From: Variovorax sp. OK212
Lineage (GTDB): Bacteria > Pseudomonadota > Gammaproteobacteria > Burkholderiales > Burkholderiaceae_C
DNA: 64,000 nt
Assembly: GCF_900112425.1 (NCBI RefSeq)
Contig: NZ_FOLP01000022.1
Location: 37,070-101,069 of the forward strand
Reading direction: 5' to 3'
The notes under the pieces are model-generated. The model did no database searches. It was not told the origin of the DNA and saw only the letters and a list, made by a program, of their open reading frames with translations. Made by a program: the position numbers and the translations under genes. Below are positions 16,368-25,709 of this stretch, piece by piece. How positions within the stretch are numbered: the stretch's first letter is position 1; each line of letters starts with the position of its first letter.

Positions 16368-17683
16368 TCTCGTGTGCTCGCGCGCCCGGGGCTTGCTGGT
16401 GACGGAATACGGTTAATGACCAAAAGCACACTGCCTGCGAGCAGGATGCCGGTCATGCCGAGCAGTCCGGACTGCATATTCCCTGTCAACGTTTTGAAAT
16501 AGCCGATGATCGTGGGACTGAAGAAACCACCAAAAAGACCAATGGTGTTTACCAGCGCGATACCACCAGCGGCGCCCTCACCCTTGATGTAGTCCGAAGG
16601 AATTGCCCAGAACACGGTGTAGGCGGCCCACAGCGCAGCAGTGGCGATCGACATGCTCACTAGCGTAACGATCAGACTTGTTCCATTGAGCGCGGCAACC
16701 AGCATAGCCGCCGTGGCAATCAATAGCATCGAAGAACTGTGCCAGCGTCGCTCTGCCGCCCGATCCGAACGACGCCCCCACCAGATCATGACCACAATCG
16801 CAATTGAGTAGGGAATTGCAGAATAGAGCCCGATTTCCATAGTGCTGCTGACGCCTGCGCTTCGCAGCATTGTCGGGAGCCAAAAACTCACCGTGTAGTG
16901 TCCACAGATGATGCAGAAATAGGAAATTCCTAGAAGGAGCACCTTGGGATCTCTAGCGACTTGAAGAAAGCCAGGGTGTGCACTCGATCCACTAGCGACT
17001 GCCTGTTGCGTCCGAGCGGACAAATAGTCCACTTCTGCGGGCGTCATCCATTTCGCTTCCGAAGGACGGTCCACAATGAAGGAAAGCGAGATCACACCGA
17101 GCAGGACGCATGGCAAACCCTCCAGGAGAAACATCCATTGCCATCCCGACAGTCCCAGGTTTCCTGCAAAAGTCGTCATGATCCACGTCGAAATCGGCGC
17201 ACCGAAGATTCCACCGATCGGTCCGCACAGCATGACGACCGTGATGGCACGTGCCATGCGATGCTGCGGATACCAGTAGGTAAGGTAGTAAATAAGCCCT
17301 GGGGCAAAGCCTGCTTCGAACATGCCAAGCAGGAAGCGAAGCACATAAAAATGGTTGGCATTTTTGACGAAGAGCATTGCTGCCGACGTTAGTCCCCACA
17401 GAATCATGATGCGGCTAAACGTGCGCCGGGCCCCGATGCGCGGGAACAGCAGATTGCTGGGAATCTCAAACAACATGTAGCTGAGAAAAAAGATGCCTGC
17501 GCCTAGACCATAGGCGGCATCGCTCAACCCAACATCGGCTTGCATACTCAGCTTGGCGAAGCCGATGTTGACGCGGTCGAGATATGCAAAAACGTAGCAG
17601 AGAGTCAGGAGCGGCAGCAATCGCCAACTTATTTTTTTAAAGAGTTGAATCTCATCGACCTGCATTGCGTTGATTGAAGACAT
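16364..17683 (-). CDS. MFS transporter, anion:cation symporter family
   Basis: A 439-residue twelve-helix major facilitator of the ACS family (tartrate, phthalate and glucarate type carriers). Signature strings are CYVFAYLDRVNIGFAKL in helix 1 and FEIPSNLLFPRIGARRTFSRIM between helices 2 and 3. It is predicted to import an organic anion across the inner membrane by proton symport. It is translationally coupled (ATGA) to the downstream PEP-mutase-like enzyme, implying that this enzyme handles the imported acid or its product. Confidence 0.93.
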   Translation of the reverse strand: MSSINAMQVDEIQLFKKISWRLLPLLTLCYVFAYLDRVNIGFAKLSMQADVGLSDAAYGLGAGIFFLSYMLFEIPSNLLFPRIGARRTFSRIMILWGLTSAAMLFVKNANHFYVLRFLLGMFEAGFAPGLIYYLTYWYPQHRMARAITVVMLCGPIGGIFGAPISTWIMTTFAGNLGLSGWQWMFLLEGLPCVLLGVISLSFIVDRPSEAKWMTPAEVDYLSARTQQAVASGSSAHPGFLQVARDPKVLLLGISYFCIICGHYTVSFWLPTMLRSAGVSSTMEIGLYSAIPYSIAIVVMIWWGRRSDRAAERRWHSSSMLLIATAAMLVAALNGTSLIVTLVSMSIATAALWAAYTVFWAIPSDYIKGEGAAGGIALVNTIGLFGGFFSPTIIGYFKTLTGNMQSGLLGMTGILLAGSVLLVINRIPSPASPGRASTRE

Positions 17684-17791
17684 GAGGAATCGCCTAGCTG
17701 ATGTTGATCAGATCAAAGAACCGAATTTCAGAAGTACTGCGTACGATGGCCATCGCGATGCTGTGCGGAACAATTCGATTCGCATGCATGC

Positions 17792-19294
17792 TCAGGGCCG
17801 CAGCGACATCGAAGCAGGCAGGTGCTGCCATGGCAGATCTGCGGGATCCGCTGCCATCGGGCCGGCTGCTTTAGCTACCAGGATGGCACTTGCGATAGGC
17901 GCGAAATCGGCGCGAAAATGGACTGAGCTCTTGGCTACAAGGATCGCCATCTTCTCGGGATCGATGCCCAAAAACCGGAAGAGCTCGCGGTCGAGCATTT
18001 GAGTTTTCTTGCTGCACACCGCAACCAGGACCCCCTGAATCTCGAGGCACGCGCTAGGCCCCAGGCAGACGCCGCCTCCCATGGACATCGGTCCTTTGAG
18101 CGCAACATCTCCATCGCTCAGGCGCTCGACAACCGCTCGCACACGAAGTGGCGGATCGCTCACCTTCCCCGCCCATGTTGGTACTGATTTACCGAGCGAT
18201 AGGTCGAGCGTGGCGCCTACGCCCGCCAAGTGCGCCGCAGCGGCTGCTTGGGGATCGCACAGCAGGCCCAACGCCGCCCTGCGTGAAAATCGTTCGCCAG
18301 CACGTAGTGCCAGCAACGCATGCAGCATCCCTGTGGTGTTAGCGTCAGCGCCGGCGCCGGGATTGTCCTGGGTGTCCGCGATAACCACAGGACCAGACGC
18401 CCCACAAGCCAATGACAGTGCGCGTGCCACCGCGTCTTCTGGCGAGAGCAAATCCAAGCGCCATTGACTTCGCGGCTGGTCAATCTGCGCGTGCAGTTTG
18501 GACACGGCGACTTGCGCCTCGTCCCCATAGCCCCACACTGCAGGCCCGCAATCGACTATGTCGGCCGCAGGAAAACCCATTGCGAAACTCATGACAGTGC
18601 CATGTAGGGCGTCCAATTCTGCTAGCCGATCGTAAATCGTGCTGGCTGGTTCGGTCATGGTGCACTGCGCGTTGAGAGGCAGCAGGAAGTCCAATCGCTT
18701 GAGCGAAAGTGATTCCCGGACCCCTCTCTGTAGGCGCCGTTCCAGCATGAGTGCGGCCCGGCGACCCGTGTCCGCCATGTCGATGTGCGGATAAGTGCGG
18801 TATGCGATCAACGCATCTGCCTCCTGAAGCATGCGCCTGCTGACATTTGCGTGAAGATCAAGGCTGCCGACCAGCGGCACCTCTGGCCCGATGACACGCC
18901 GTACGCGGGCCAGCAATTCACCCTCAGGATCCTCGAGAGCCTGCGTCACAGCGGCGCCGTGCAGGTCCAGATAGACTGCGCCGACCTCGCCGCGGATCAC
19001 AGCCTCCTGAAGGTCTTCCTCGATGTCATGCGCAATGCGCTCGAAGGCGTCATTGGCGATGTGTGCCGCTGGATTGGCGCCGGCCCAAGACGATGCAACT
19101 AAACCCCATCCCCTTTCATCGGCTGCAGAGATGAATCCGCCAATAGGCAAATCCGATCCCCTGTAGGTCTCCACGATGCCCTGCCCTCGGCGATAAGGCG
19201 GAAATCCCGAGCCGTCCGTGAACGCGGACCAGGGTGTGGGGCTTGGCGCGAAGGTGTTGGTTTCGTGCTGGAAACCGGCAATGAAGACTTTCAT
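17792..19294 (-). CDS. M81-family metallopeptidase (MlrC-like)
   Basis: A 500-residue protein of the M81/MlrC family. MlrC of sphingomonads hydrolyses linearised microcystin peptides; many homologues sit beside dipeptide transporters with unknown substrates. It starts MKVFIAGFQHETNTFAPSPT, the family hallmark. Putative zinc-site segments are VYLDLHGAAV and GSLDLHANVS. A C-terminal MlrC domain contains ADTQDNPGAGADANTTGML. Its ATG overlaps the stop of the 155-residue unknown gene (ATGA), in line with the dpp-type transporter genes, so it probably hydrolyses the imported amide or peptide in the cytoplasm. Confidence 0.9.
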   Translation of the reverse strand: MKVFIAGFQHETNTFAPSPTPWSAFTDGSGFPPYRRGQGIVETYRGSDLPIGGFISAADERGWGLVASSWAGANPAAHIANDAFERIAHDIEEDLQEAVIRGEVGAVYLDLHGAAVTQALEDPEGELLARVRRVIGPEVPLVGSLDLHANVSRRMLQEADALIAYRTYPHIDMADTGRRAALMLERRLQRGVRESLSLKRLDFLLPLNAQCTMTEPASTIYDRLAELDALHGTVMSFAMGFPAADIVDCGPAVWGYGDEAQVAVSKLHAQIDQPRSQWRLDLLSPEDAVARALSLACGASGPVVIADTQDNPGAGADANTTGMLHALLALRAGERFSRRAALGLLCDPQAAAAAHLAGVGATLDLSLGKSVPTWAGKVSDPPLRVRAVVERLSDGDVALKGPMSMGGGVCLGPSACLEIQGVLVAVCSKKTQMLDRELFRFLGIDPEKMAILVAKSSVHFRADFAPIASAILVAKAAGPMAADPADLPWQHLPASMSLRP

Positions 19295-19758
19295 TCACGA
19301 TCCTCGGGGAGAACAGGGGATAACAAAGCGATTGCGACGTGACGCAGAGAAAATTGGCTTAGGAGCGAAAAGTTAATCGCTGCAGGTGACCGCATACCTA
19401 AGAAGCCGGCCGCCATATAGAGCCGCGGTCTCATCCCAGGGCGCAGCACAAACTCGGCACTGACAGAAGGCTGCCGCTGTGGCCAATGGAGCAGATCCAA
19501 GCCGTTAACACAAACTTGAACGTTCCCGATCCGCAACCGCGCAGGCGCCGGCGCACTCAGACGAGATGCACAGTTGCATTCCCAGACTTGCGGACCGTCT
19601 TCATCGAACATTGACGGGTAAGCTGCGGCACTCTCGTGCCTGTCGTATGCATCTGCCCTGCCATCGGGCGTCTCGCACCCGTGATGTCCCGCCATTTCGG
19701 TGTCACATTCCCGCGCCGCGGCCAGCGCATACAAGGGCCATTGCGCCCGGTCCTTCAT
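19291..19758 (-). CDS. Unknown 155-residue protein within the transporter operon
   Basis: I do not recognise this protein. It begins MKDRAQWPLYALAAARE and ends LLSPVLPEDRE. It has a cysteine pair (ECNCAS) near the middle, no signal peptide and no clear membrane span. What supports it is position: its start overlaps the ATPase stop by four bases (ATGA) and its stop overlaps the metallopeptidase start the same way. That fits a real, translationally coupled gene of the transporter operon. A coding accident bridging the two genes is the alternative. Confidence 0.55.
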   Translation of the reverse strand: MKDRAQWPLYALAAARECDTEMAGHHGCETPDGRADAYDRHESAAAYPSMFDEDGPQVWECNCASRLSAPAPARLRIGNVQVCVNGLDLLHWPQRQPSVSAEFVLRPGMRPRLYMAAGFLGMRSPAAINFSLLSQFSLRHVAIALLSPVLPEDRE

Positions 19759-20813
19759 GCCACTTCAGGACTGAAGTGACAGGCGCTCCAACGCTGCACG
19801 CCAATCTGTCGCAGCAAAGGGCGCTCGACCCTGCAACGGTCTTGCGCCTGGGGACAGCGCGGATGGAAGTGGCACCCCGGCGGCGGCGATAGTGGGGACG
19901 GGATTTCACCCACGATCGACACATATGCCTTCTTTCGCACCTCGAGACTCGGAGCCTCCGCCAACAGTGCGATCGTGTATGGATGACTTGGACTGGCGAA
20001 CAGCGCTTCGGTCGGAGCGCTTTCCACCACGCGGCCAAGATACATGATTACCACGCGGTCGCTGATGTGTTGCACGACGCCAAGATCATGGCTGATGAAG
20101 AGGTAAGTTAGGTTGAGCTCCTGACGGAGTCGCATGAAGAGGTTGAGTACCTGAGCCTGTACAGAGACGTCAAGGGCAGCGACAGACTCGTCACAGACGA
20201 TCAGTTCCGGCTGCACCGCCAGCGCGCGCGCGATGCCAATGCGCGCGCGCTGCCCTCCCGAGAACTGATGCGGAAAGCGCTGCATGGACGCCTCATCCAG
20301 ACCGACGCGATCGAGCATCCGTGCGACATAGGCGTGCTGATCCCTCCCTTTGACCAGACCGTGAACCACCGGGGCCTCACCAACGATGTCGATGACGCGC
20401 ATACGCGGATTAAGCGACGCATATGGATCCTGGAAGATCATCTGGATAGCAAGTTGGCGCTGTCTTCGCTCCTCGATGTCCTTGCCGCTCAACGAATCGC
20501 CCTTCCAAAGCCGGGCTCCCTCTGTCAATGAATGCAGACCGACGACCATACGTCCAAGCGTCGATTTTCCGCACCCCGACTCGCCTACCAGGCCCACCAC
20601 CTCACCGCGTCGAATGGTGAAATCGACGTCGTCGACCGCGCGCACCGCCTGGGCCTCGACCCTAGCGCCGAAGAGGCGCCCGGCCCGGGCAAAACCACCG
20701 ATCGGTTTGACGAAGCGCTTCGACGCCCGCCTCAGTTCCAAAAGCGGCGCCTCGTCTTGATGCACCGGGAGATGCGGGGCAAGGTTGAGATTCTCGGCAA
20801 CGGGGCTTTTCAT
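19755..20813 (-). CDS. Oligopeptide ABC transporter ATP-binding protein (DppF/OppF-like)
   Basis: A 352-residue ATPase of the peptide/nickel importer class. Walker A is GESGCGKST, the ABC signature is FSGGQRARIGIARAL, and Walker B follows as LIVCDESVAALD. The C-terminal oligo-HPY extension carries CHFHPRCPQAQDRC, whose cysteines fit the iron-sulfur-type motif of the class. The start overlaps the DppD-like stop by four bases. It pairs with the DppD-like ATPase to power the permeases. Confidence 0.95.
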   Translation of the reverse strand: MKSPVAENLNLAPHLPVHQDEAPLLELRRASKRFVKPIGGFARAGRLFGARVEAQAVRAVDDVDFTIRRGEVVGLVGESGCGKSTLGRMVVGLHSLTEGARLWKGDSLSGKDIEERRQRQLAIQMIFQDPYASLNPRMRVIDIVGEAPVVHGLVKGRDQHAYVARMLDRVGLDEASMQRFPHQFSGGQRARIGIARALAVQPELIVCDESVAALDVSVQAQVLNLFMRLRQELNLTYLFISHDLGVVQHISDRVVIMYLGRVVESAPTEALFASPSHPYTIALLAEAPSLEVRKKAYVSIVGEIPSPLSPPPGCHFHPRCPQAQDRCRVERPLLRQIGVQRWSACHFSPEVA

Positions 20814-21844
20814 ACATTGATCTCATACTTCTGCCGCACGGGGTGAAAGCATCTGAGCACCCGGCCAGAGATGTTGGTTTGCAGCGGTGCGCTCCGTTGA
20901 CAGTCGTTCTGCACTACGGCACAGCGCTCGGAAAAGGCGCATCCGACAGGAAGACGGGCAAGCGACGGGGTCATGCCTGGGATCTGAGCCAACGACTGGC
21001 CGCGCCGACTGCGCGACGGCGCGCATCCAATAAGCCCTTGCGTATAAGGATGCATCGGAGACTCGAGTACCTCAGCGACCGAACCCGATTCGACGATCCT
21101 GCCCGCATACATCACACTGAGCGAGTCTGCCAGTCCCGCTACCACCGACAGATCGTGCGTGATCCAGATGAGCGCAGTCCCCGATTCGGCGCAAAGCTTC
21201 TGCATCTCGAAGAGGATTTGTCCTTGAATCGTGACATCGAGCGCCGTAGTTGGTTCGTCGGCAATGATCAGATCAGGCTTGTTAATCAGTGCGATAGCAA
21301 TCGCGACGCGCTGTCGCATCCCTCCCGAAAAATGATGTGGATAGGCCAGCAAGCGATCGTCTGGCGACGGGATGCCGACCTTGACGAGCGCTTCACGTGC
21401 CCGACGCCGGGCTTCGCTCGTACCCACTGCTTCGTGCGCAAGCACCGCCTCCATCATCTGTGTGTCGATACGCAGGACCGGATTGAGCGTCATCATCGGA
21501 TCCTGGAAGATCATGGCGATGCGGTTGCCTCTGATGCGACGCATCTGCTCCTGGGTCAATGCCCGGAGGTCAATCGTCACGCCGTCTCTACCGGTGTATT
21601 CGATCGTTCCACCGCAGATTCGACCAGGCTTGTCGACCAACCCCATGATGGAGTAGCCGGTCATCGATTTGCCAGAGCCAGACTCACCCACCAAGCCCAT
21701 AACCTGACCGCGTTGCACACCGAATGAAACATCGTTAACGGGGGCCACTACACCGGTCGACGTACGGAACTCGGTGCGCAGATTGCGCACCTGCAAGACA
21801 GGCTGGGAGCCAGCATCCGTAAACAGCATAGAAGATTGCTCCAT
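20810..21844 (-). CDS. Oligopeptide ABC transporter ATP-binding protein (DppD/OppD-like)
   Basis: A 344-residue ATPase. Walker A is GESGSGKS, the signature is FSGGMRQRVAIAIAL, Walker B is LIIADEPTTALDVT, and an oligo-HPY C-terminal extension contains CAFSERC. I start at ATG 21844 because the codon before it is TTG. It begins six bases after the permease stop and ends in an ATGA overlap with the second ATPase. Confidence 0.95.
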   Translation of the reverse strand: MEQSSMLFTDAGSQPVLQVRNLRTEFRTSTGVVAPVNDVSFGVQRGQVMGLVGESGSGKSMTGYSIMGLVDKPGRICGGTIEYTGRDGVTIDLRALTQEQMRRIRGNRIAMIFQDPMMTLNPVLRIDTQMMEAVLAHEAVGTSEARRRAREALVKVGIPSPDDRLLAYPHHFSGGMRQRVAIAIALINKPDLIIADEPTTALDVTIQGQILFEMQKLCAESGTALIWITHDLSVVAGLADSLSVMYAGRIVESGSVAEVLESPMHPYTQGLIGCAPSRSRRGQSLAQIPGMTPSLARLPVGCAFSERCAVVQNDCQRSAPLQTNISGRVLRCFHPVRQKYEINV

Positions 21845-21850
21845 CAAAAC

Positions 21851-22768
21851 TCAACGAGTCTGCAGACGTGGATTCAGCACGTCGCGCAACTGGTCGACTA
21901 CCAGATTGATCGCCACGATCGTCAGGAACAACGCTACACCTGGGAAGAAGCTGATCCAGTACTTTCCGGAAAGCAGGTACTGGAACCCATTAGCAATAAG
22001 CAAGCCCAGGGAAGGCTGCGTGATAGGCACGCCAAGGCCTAGAAAAGACAGCGTGGCTTCCAGCGTGATGGCAGATGCGATCTGCAGACCTGCGATAACG
22101 ATGAGCGGCGGCATGCAGTTGGGCAACAGGTGCCTGAACATCACACGGACCGGTGACAGCGCCAGCACTTTTGCCGCCTCGATGTATTCCTTGCGGCTTT
22201 CGACCAATGCAGCACTGCGAGTTGTGCGAGCGTAATAGGCCCACTGCACTGCGACCAGCGCGATCACGATGTTGGCTAGCCCCGGCCCCAACAACGCCAG
22301 CAGGATGAGCGCCAGCAAGATCGGAGGAAATGAAAGCTGCAAGTCGGCTGCACGCATGATCAACGCATCCGTGGCGCCGCCCTTGAATCCAGCCAGCAGG
22401 CCCAGCGTGGCGCCGATCACCAGTGCAATCAACGTACTGACCAGACCGACGCCAACGCTAATGCGCAGTCCGTAAAGGATGGCAGAGAGGATGTCGCGGC
22501 CCTGTTCGTCGGATCCCAAGAGAAACCTGAGCCCCTCGGCGGATGTCTCGCCAGGTCGCATCCGCGCGTCCAACACGTCGAGTAGGGCAAGGTTGTAAGG
22601 ATCCTGAGGCGCAATGAAGGGTGCCAGCAGTGCAGCAAGAACGATCGCAACCAACACGAAAAGCCCGGCCGTTGCAACCTTGCTGGAGCGGTACATCGAC
22701 CACAGACGCAGAAAGGAAGATGGGGTGGCATCCGCCGGATTTCCGGAACCCACAGAAGTGTCCGTCAT
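21851..22768 (-). CDS. Oligopeptide ABC transporter permease (DppC-like)
   Basis: A 305-residue inner-membrane permease with the OppC N-terminal segment (TAGLFVLVAIVLAALLAPFI) and a binding-protein-dependent transport domain. The ATPase-docking EAA loop is EYIEAAKVLALSPVRVMFRHLL. Start 22768 (MTDTSVG) is an ATG; a longer frame would need TTG. It follows the DppB-like gene by 45 bp. Confidence 0.94.
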   Translation of the reverse strand: MTDTSVGSGNPADATPSSFLRLWSMYRSSKVATAGLFVLVAIVLAALLAPFIAPQDPYNLALLDVLDARMRPGETSAEGLRFLLGSDEQGRDILSAILYGLRISVGVGLVSTLIALVIGATLGLLAGFKGGATDALIMRAADLQLSFPPILLALILLALLGPGLANIVIALVAVQWAYYARTTRSAALVESRKEYIEAAKVLALSPVRVMFRHLLPNCMPPLIVIAGLQIASAITLEATLSFLGLGVPITQPSLGLLIANGFQYLLSGKYWISFFPGVALFLTIVAINLVVDQLRDVLNPRLQTR

Positions 22769-22813
22769 GGCCGAGTACCGCCAGATCGCTCGCAAAGCGT
22801 CATCGAAGTGAAC

Positions 22814-23791
22814 TTACGCATCGGAAGCAGACAGTCGGACCCGCGGATCCAGCACGCTATAAGCCAAGTCAACCACCAAATTGATGACGACGAACAGTGC
22901 CACGATGACCATCAGGTACGCCACGATTACCGGTCGGTCGAGCAGTTGGATCGAATCGATGATCAGTTTGCCCATGCCAGGCCAGGCGAAAATCGTCTCG
23001 GTCACGATGGCGAACGCAATGATGGAGCCGAACTGCAAGGCAAGGACCGTGACGATCGGAATCAGAATGTTCTTGAGCACGTGAACACCCACCACGCGTT
23101 TTTCAGTGAGGCCCTTGGCGCGCGCGAACTTCACGTAGTCCTGCAACACGGCTTCCTGCGCTCCGGCGCGCGTCAGGCGGATCACCATGGCGATATTGAG
23201 CAGCGACAGGGTCACTGCTGGCAAGATCAGGTGTCGTAGGCCATCCCACGTTAGGAAGCTCAGCGCTAGGCCAAAGACAGTTGCGGTTTCCCCTCGTCCG
23301 CTCGCTGGGAGCCACCCCAATTGGACTGCAAAGACAACGATCAGCATCAGACCCAACCAGAAGGTGGGCAATGAGAACCCCAAGATCGAGAGCGATTGAA
23401 TAGCCCTATCGACCAGGCTGCCCGGACGCAGCCCCGCCCAAAGGCCCAAAGGAACGCCGATGGACAGCGCGAGAATCGTCGCGCAGCAAGCGAGCTCCAA
23501 GGTCGCCGGCATTCGCTCGATAACCAGTGGTAGCGCGGGTATTCCAAACGCGAACGAGACGCCCAGATTGCCATGCAGCGCGCCTTTCAAAAAGCTGAAG
23601 TACTGAGACCACAATGGCTTGTCCAAGCCAAAGTCCTCAATGGTCCGCCGGATGTCCTCCTGGGTCGCCTGGGGGCCGATCAGGGAGTCGATTGGGTTCC
23701 CAACGGCAAAGACGCCTGCGAACACCAACATCGACATGAGGAGCATCACCAGCGCACTCTGCAGTAGCCGTTGAGTAATGAATGCGAGCAT
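22814..23791 (-). CDS. Oligopeptide ABC transporter permease (DppB-like)
   Basis: A 325-residue permease with the typical N-terminus MLAFITQRLLQSALVMLL and about six membrane spans. The EAA loop is DYVKFARAKGLTEKRVVGVHVL. It lies 33 bp downstream of the binding-protein gene. With the DppC-like protein it forms the membrane channel of the importer. Confidence 0.95.
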   Translation of the reverse strand: MLAFITQRLLQSALVMLLMSMLVFAGVFAVGNPIDSLIGPQATQEDIRRTIEDFGLDKPLWSQYFSFLKGALHGNLGVSFAFGIPALPLVIERMPATLELACCATILALSIGVPLGLWAGLRPGSLVDRAIQSLSILGFSLPTFWLGLMLIVVFAVQLGWLPASGRGETATVFGLALSFLTWDGLRHLILPAVTLSLLNIAMVIRLTRAGAQEAVLQDYVKFARAKGLTEKRVVGVHVLKNILIPIVTVLALQFGSIIAFAIVTETIFAWPGMGKLIIDSIQLLDRPVIVAYLMVIVALFVVINLVVDLAYSVLDPRVRLSASDA

Positions 23792-23824
23792 CGTGTGATT
23801 AGGTTTGGCTGATTGCGTGGTCCG

Positions 23825-25414
23825 TCACTTCACACGCGGCCGGAAGCTGAACGCATAAGTCCGCTCGTCAGTCCGGGGCAGGTAGACGAGTCCTTTTTGC
23901 ATAGCCCAGGTCGTAAACTGTTGGTGGATCGGAATGAGTCCGCCATCGTTTATGGCCAACGCGGTCGCGTCCTGAAGCAGTTTCAGGCGAGCCGTGTCGT
24001 CCACCGTAGCCAGCGCCTTTTCCAGCTGCGCGGTCATTTCCTGGTTGCAGTAGTTGCTCCAGTTTTGAGTTCCGAAACCCTTTTTGGAGTCTTCGCATGC
24101 CAGCAATGCCCTCAGCGGCGAACTGGCCTCGATCGGCCCCCATCCGAGCAGTCCGATGGAGAACTCTTTCCTTGCGCCCTTACCGGCGTATGCCGCCATG
24201 GGCATGGCCTCGACCTTGCTTGCGATGCCGATGCGAGCAAGATTCTGGGCGATAGTCTGCGTGATCTTTTCGTCGTTTATGTAGCGGTTGTTAGGCGTGT
24301 GCAAAGTAATCGCGAAACCGCCCGGATAGCCAGCCTTCGCCAGAAGGCTCTTGGCGCCCTCCGGATCGTAGGCAACAGGCTTGAGTTTCGGGTTGTAGCC
24401 GAACAAGGTCGGAGGCACCAGGTTGTTGGTAGGCTCGGCGAGATCTTCCATGAGGCGGCTCTTGATGCCCTCCCGGTTGATGGCCATGCTGATCGCGCGT
24501 CGAACCTGCGGATCGGTCAGCGGACTCTTGGCAAGCGGCTTGCCCTCCTTGTCGGTGACGTAGCGTGAAGCCGACCGTGCCGTATCAACGTACAGATAAA
24601 TGGTGCGCGCCGAGATCTTGGAAACCAGCGTGAGGTTCGCGTTGCCTTTGACTTGTGCAAGATCTGGCGTCGGAACGTTTTCTATGGCCTGCACGTCCCC
24701 GGCGAGAAGCGCAGCCATGCGCGCGCCGTTGTTCGGAATAAAGCGCAAGGTCACCCGATCCCAAGCCGGCTTCTCTCCCCAATAAGCGTCGTTTCGAACG
24801 AGTTCCACGCGGTCGTCGCGCTTGTACTGGAGGAATTTGAAAGGCCCGGTCCCGATCATCCCCTTGCCCTGGGCGAAGTCGTCCGTGCTGAGGCCCTGCG
24901 TCGCTTTCTTGGAGACAACTAGAACCGCGACCAGATCCACTGGCATCAGCGGATACGGTACCGCCGTCTTCAATTGGATCGTATAGGCGTCGACAATTTT
25001 CTTGCCGACGATCTGCTTGGTGAAGACATCGAACTTGCCAGGGCTGTTGGTGATGGTCGCCGGCCGATCAAGCGACCAGACCACGTCATCCATCGTCAGA
25101 TCAGAACCGTCATGAAACTTCACGCCCGGACGGAGTTTGAACTCCCAGGTCATGTCATCGACCAAGCGCCAGGATTGCGCCAGACCGGGAATAACGCGGC
25201 TGTCCGCATCTAACTTGACCAGCGACTCGAAAACGTGCTCCGACACACCGACGTTCGCCGCCGCATAGTAGAAATGGGGATCCAGCGCGGTCGGCGGCGA
25301 GCTCAGAGCCACACTTAGATCTGCTGCCTGTGCTGACGTCAACGCTGAGACGCTGATGACGGCCGCCACGACCAGCGCTTGGTACCGGGCGCGCTTTGAA
25401 AGCGGTATTGACAT
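23825..25414 (-). CDS. Peptide ABC transporter substrate-binding protein (DppA-like)
   Basis: A 529-residue SBP_bac_5 family periplasmic protein. The Sec signal ends about residue 30 (ALTSAQA). The family string is LAQSWRLVDDMTWEFKLRPG, followed by KFHDGSDLTMDDVVWSLDR. Start ATG 25414 has AGGA nine bases upstream; the longer frame needs TTG. It is first in the transporter operon and so sets specificity. Homologues bind dipeptides, oligopeptides, glutathione or opines. It is divergent from an exported metallo-beta-lactamase-fold gene, with a shared promoter region. Confidence 0.95.
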   Translation of the reverse strand: MSIPLSKRARYQALVVAAVISVSALTSAQAADLSVALSSPPTALDPHFYYAAANVGVSEHVFESLVKLDADSRVIPGLAQSWRLVDDMTWEFKLRPGVKFHDGSDLTMDDVVWSLDRPATITNSPGKFDVFTKQIVGKKIVDAYTIQLKTAVPYPLMPVDLVAVLVVSKKATQGLSTDDFAQGKGMIGTGPFKFLQYKRDDRVELVRNDAYWGEKPAWDRVTLRFIPNNGARMAALLAGDVQAIENVPTPDLAQVKGNANLTLVSKISARTIYLYVDTARSASRYVTDKEGKPLAKSPLTDPQVRRAISMAINREGIKSRLMEDLAEPTNNLVPPTLFGYNPKLKPVAYDPEGAKSLLAKAGYPGGFAITLHTPNNRYINDEKITQTIAQNLARIGIASKVEAMPMAAYAGKGARKEFSIGLLGWGPIEASSPLRALLACEDSKKGFGTQNWSNYCNQEMTAQLEKALATVDDTARLKLLQDATALAINDGGLIPIHQQFTTWAMQKGLVYLPRTDERTYAFSFRPRVK

Positions 25415-25519
25415 TGCGGCATTTCCTTGAGAGGGCAATCAATGACCAAGCCGCCGCCTTTGATGAGGCATCCCGGCAAGGAGAAACAACGGGGGTTACT
25501 TCGATCGCCAGTCTAACAA

Positions 25520-25531
25520 CTAACATATCAG
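25520..25531. promoter_or_regulatory. Motif shared with the FAD-oxidoreductase promoter
   Basis: CTAACATATCAG lies in the 295-bp region between the dppA-like start (25414) and the MBL-fold start (25710). It matches CTGACATATCAG at 27418-27429 in 11 of 12 positions. The second copy is a near palindrome (CTGA-CATA-TCAG). This could be one regulator's site controlling both strands of the catabolic block. Confidence 0.4.
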
Positions 25532-25709
25532 TTGCATACTCAAAGATTTGTTGATTGTTTCTCTTGGTTTTGTTGAGAATGCAGTGGCGTACGCCTGACT
25601 CACGACTCTCAACCGAAAGCAGACGAACCTTCTGCTCGCGAGGCCTATATCGAAGACCCGGGCGAACGCATAGTGGCGGCGTTGTTCTTACGCCCACACA
25701 AGGAAGCCC

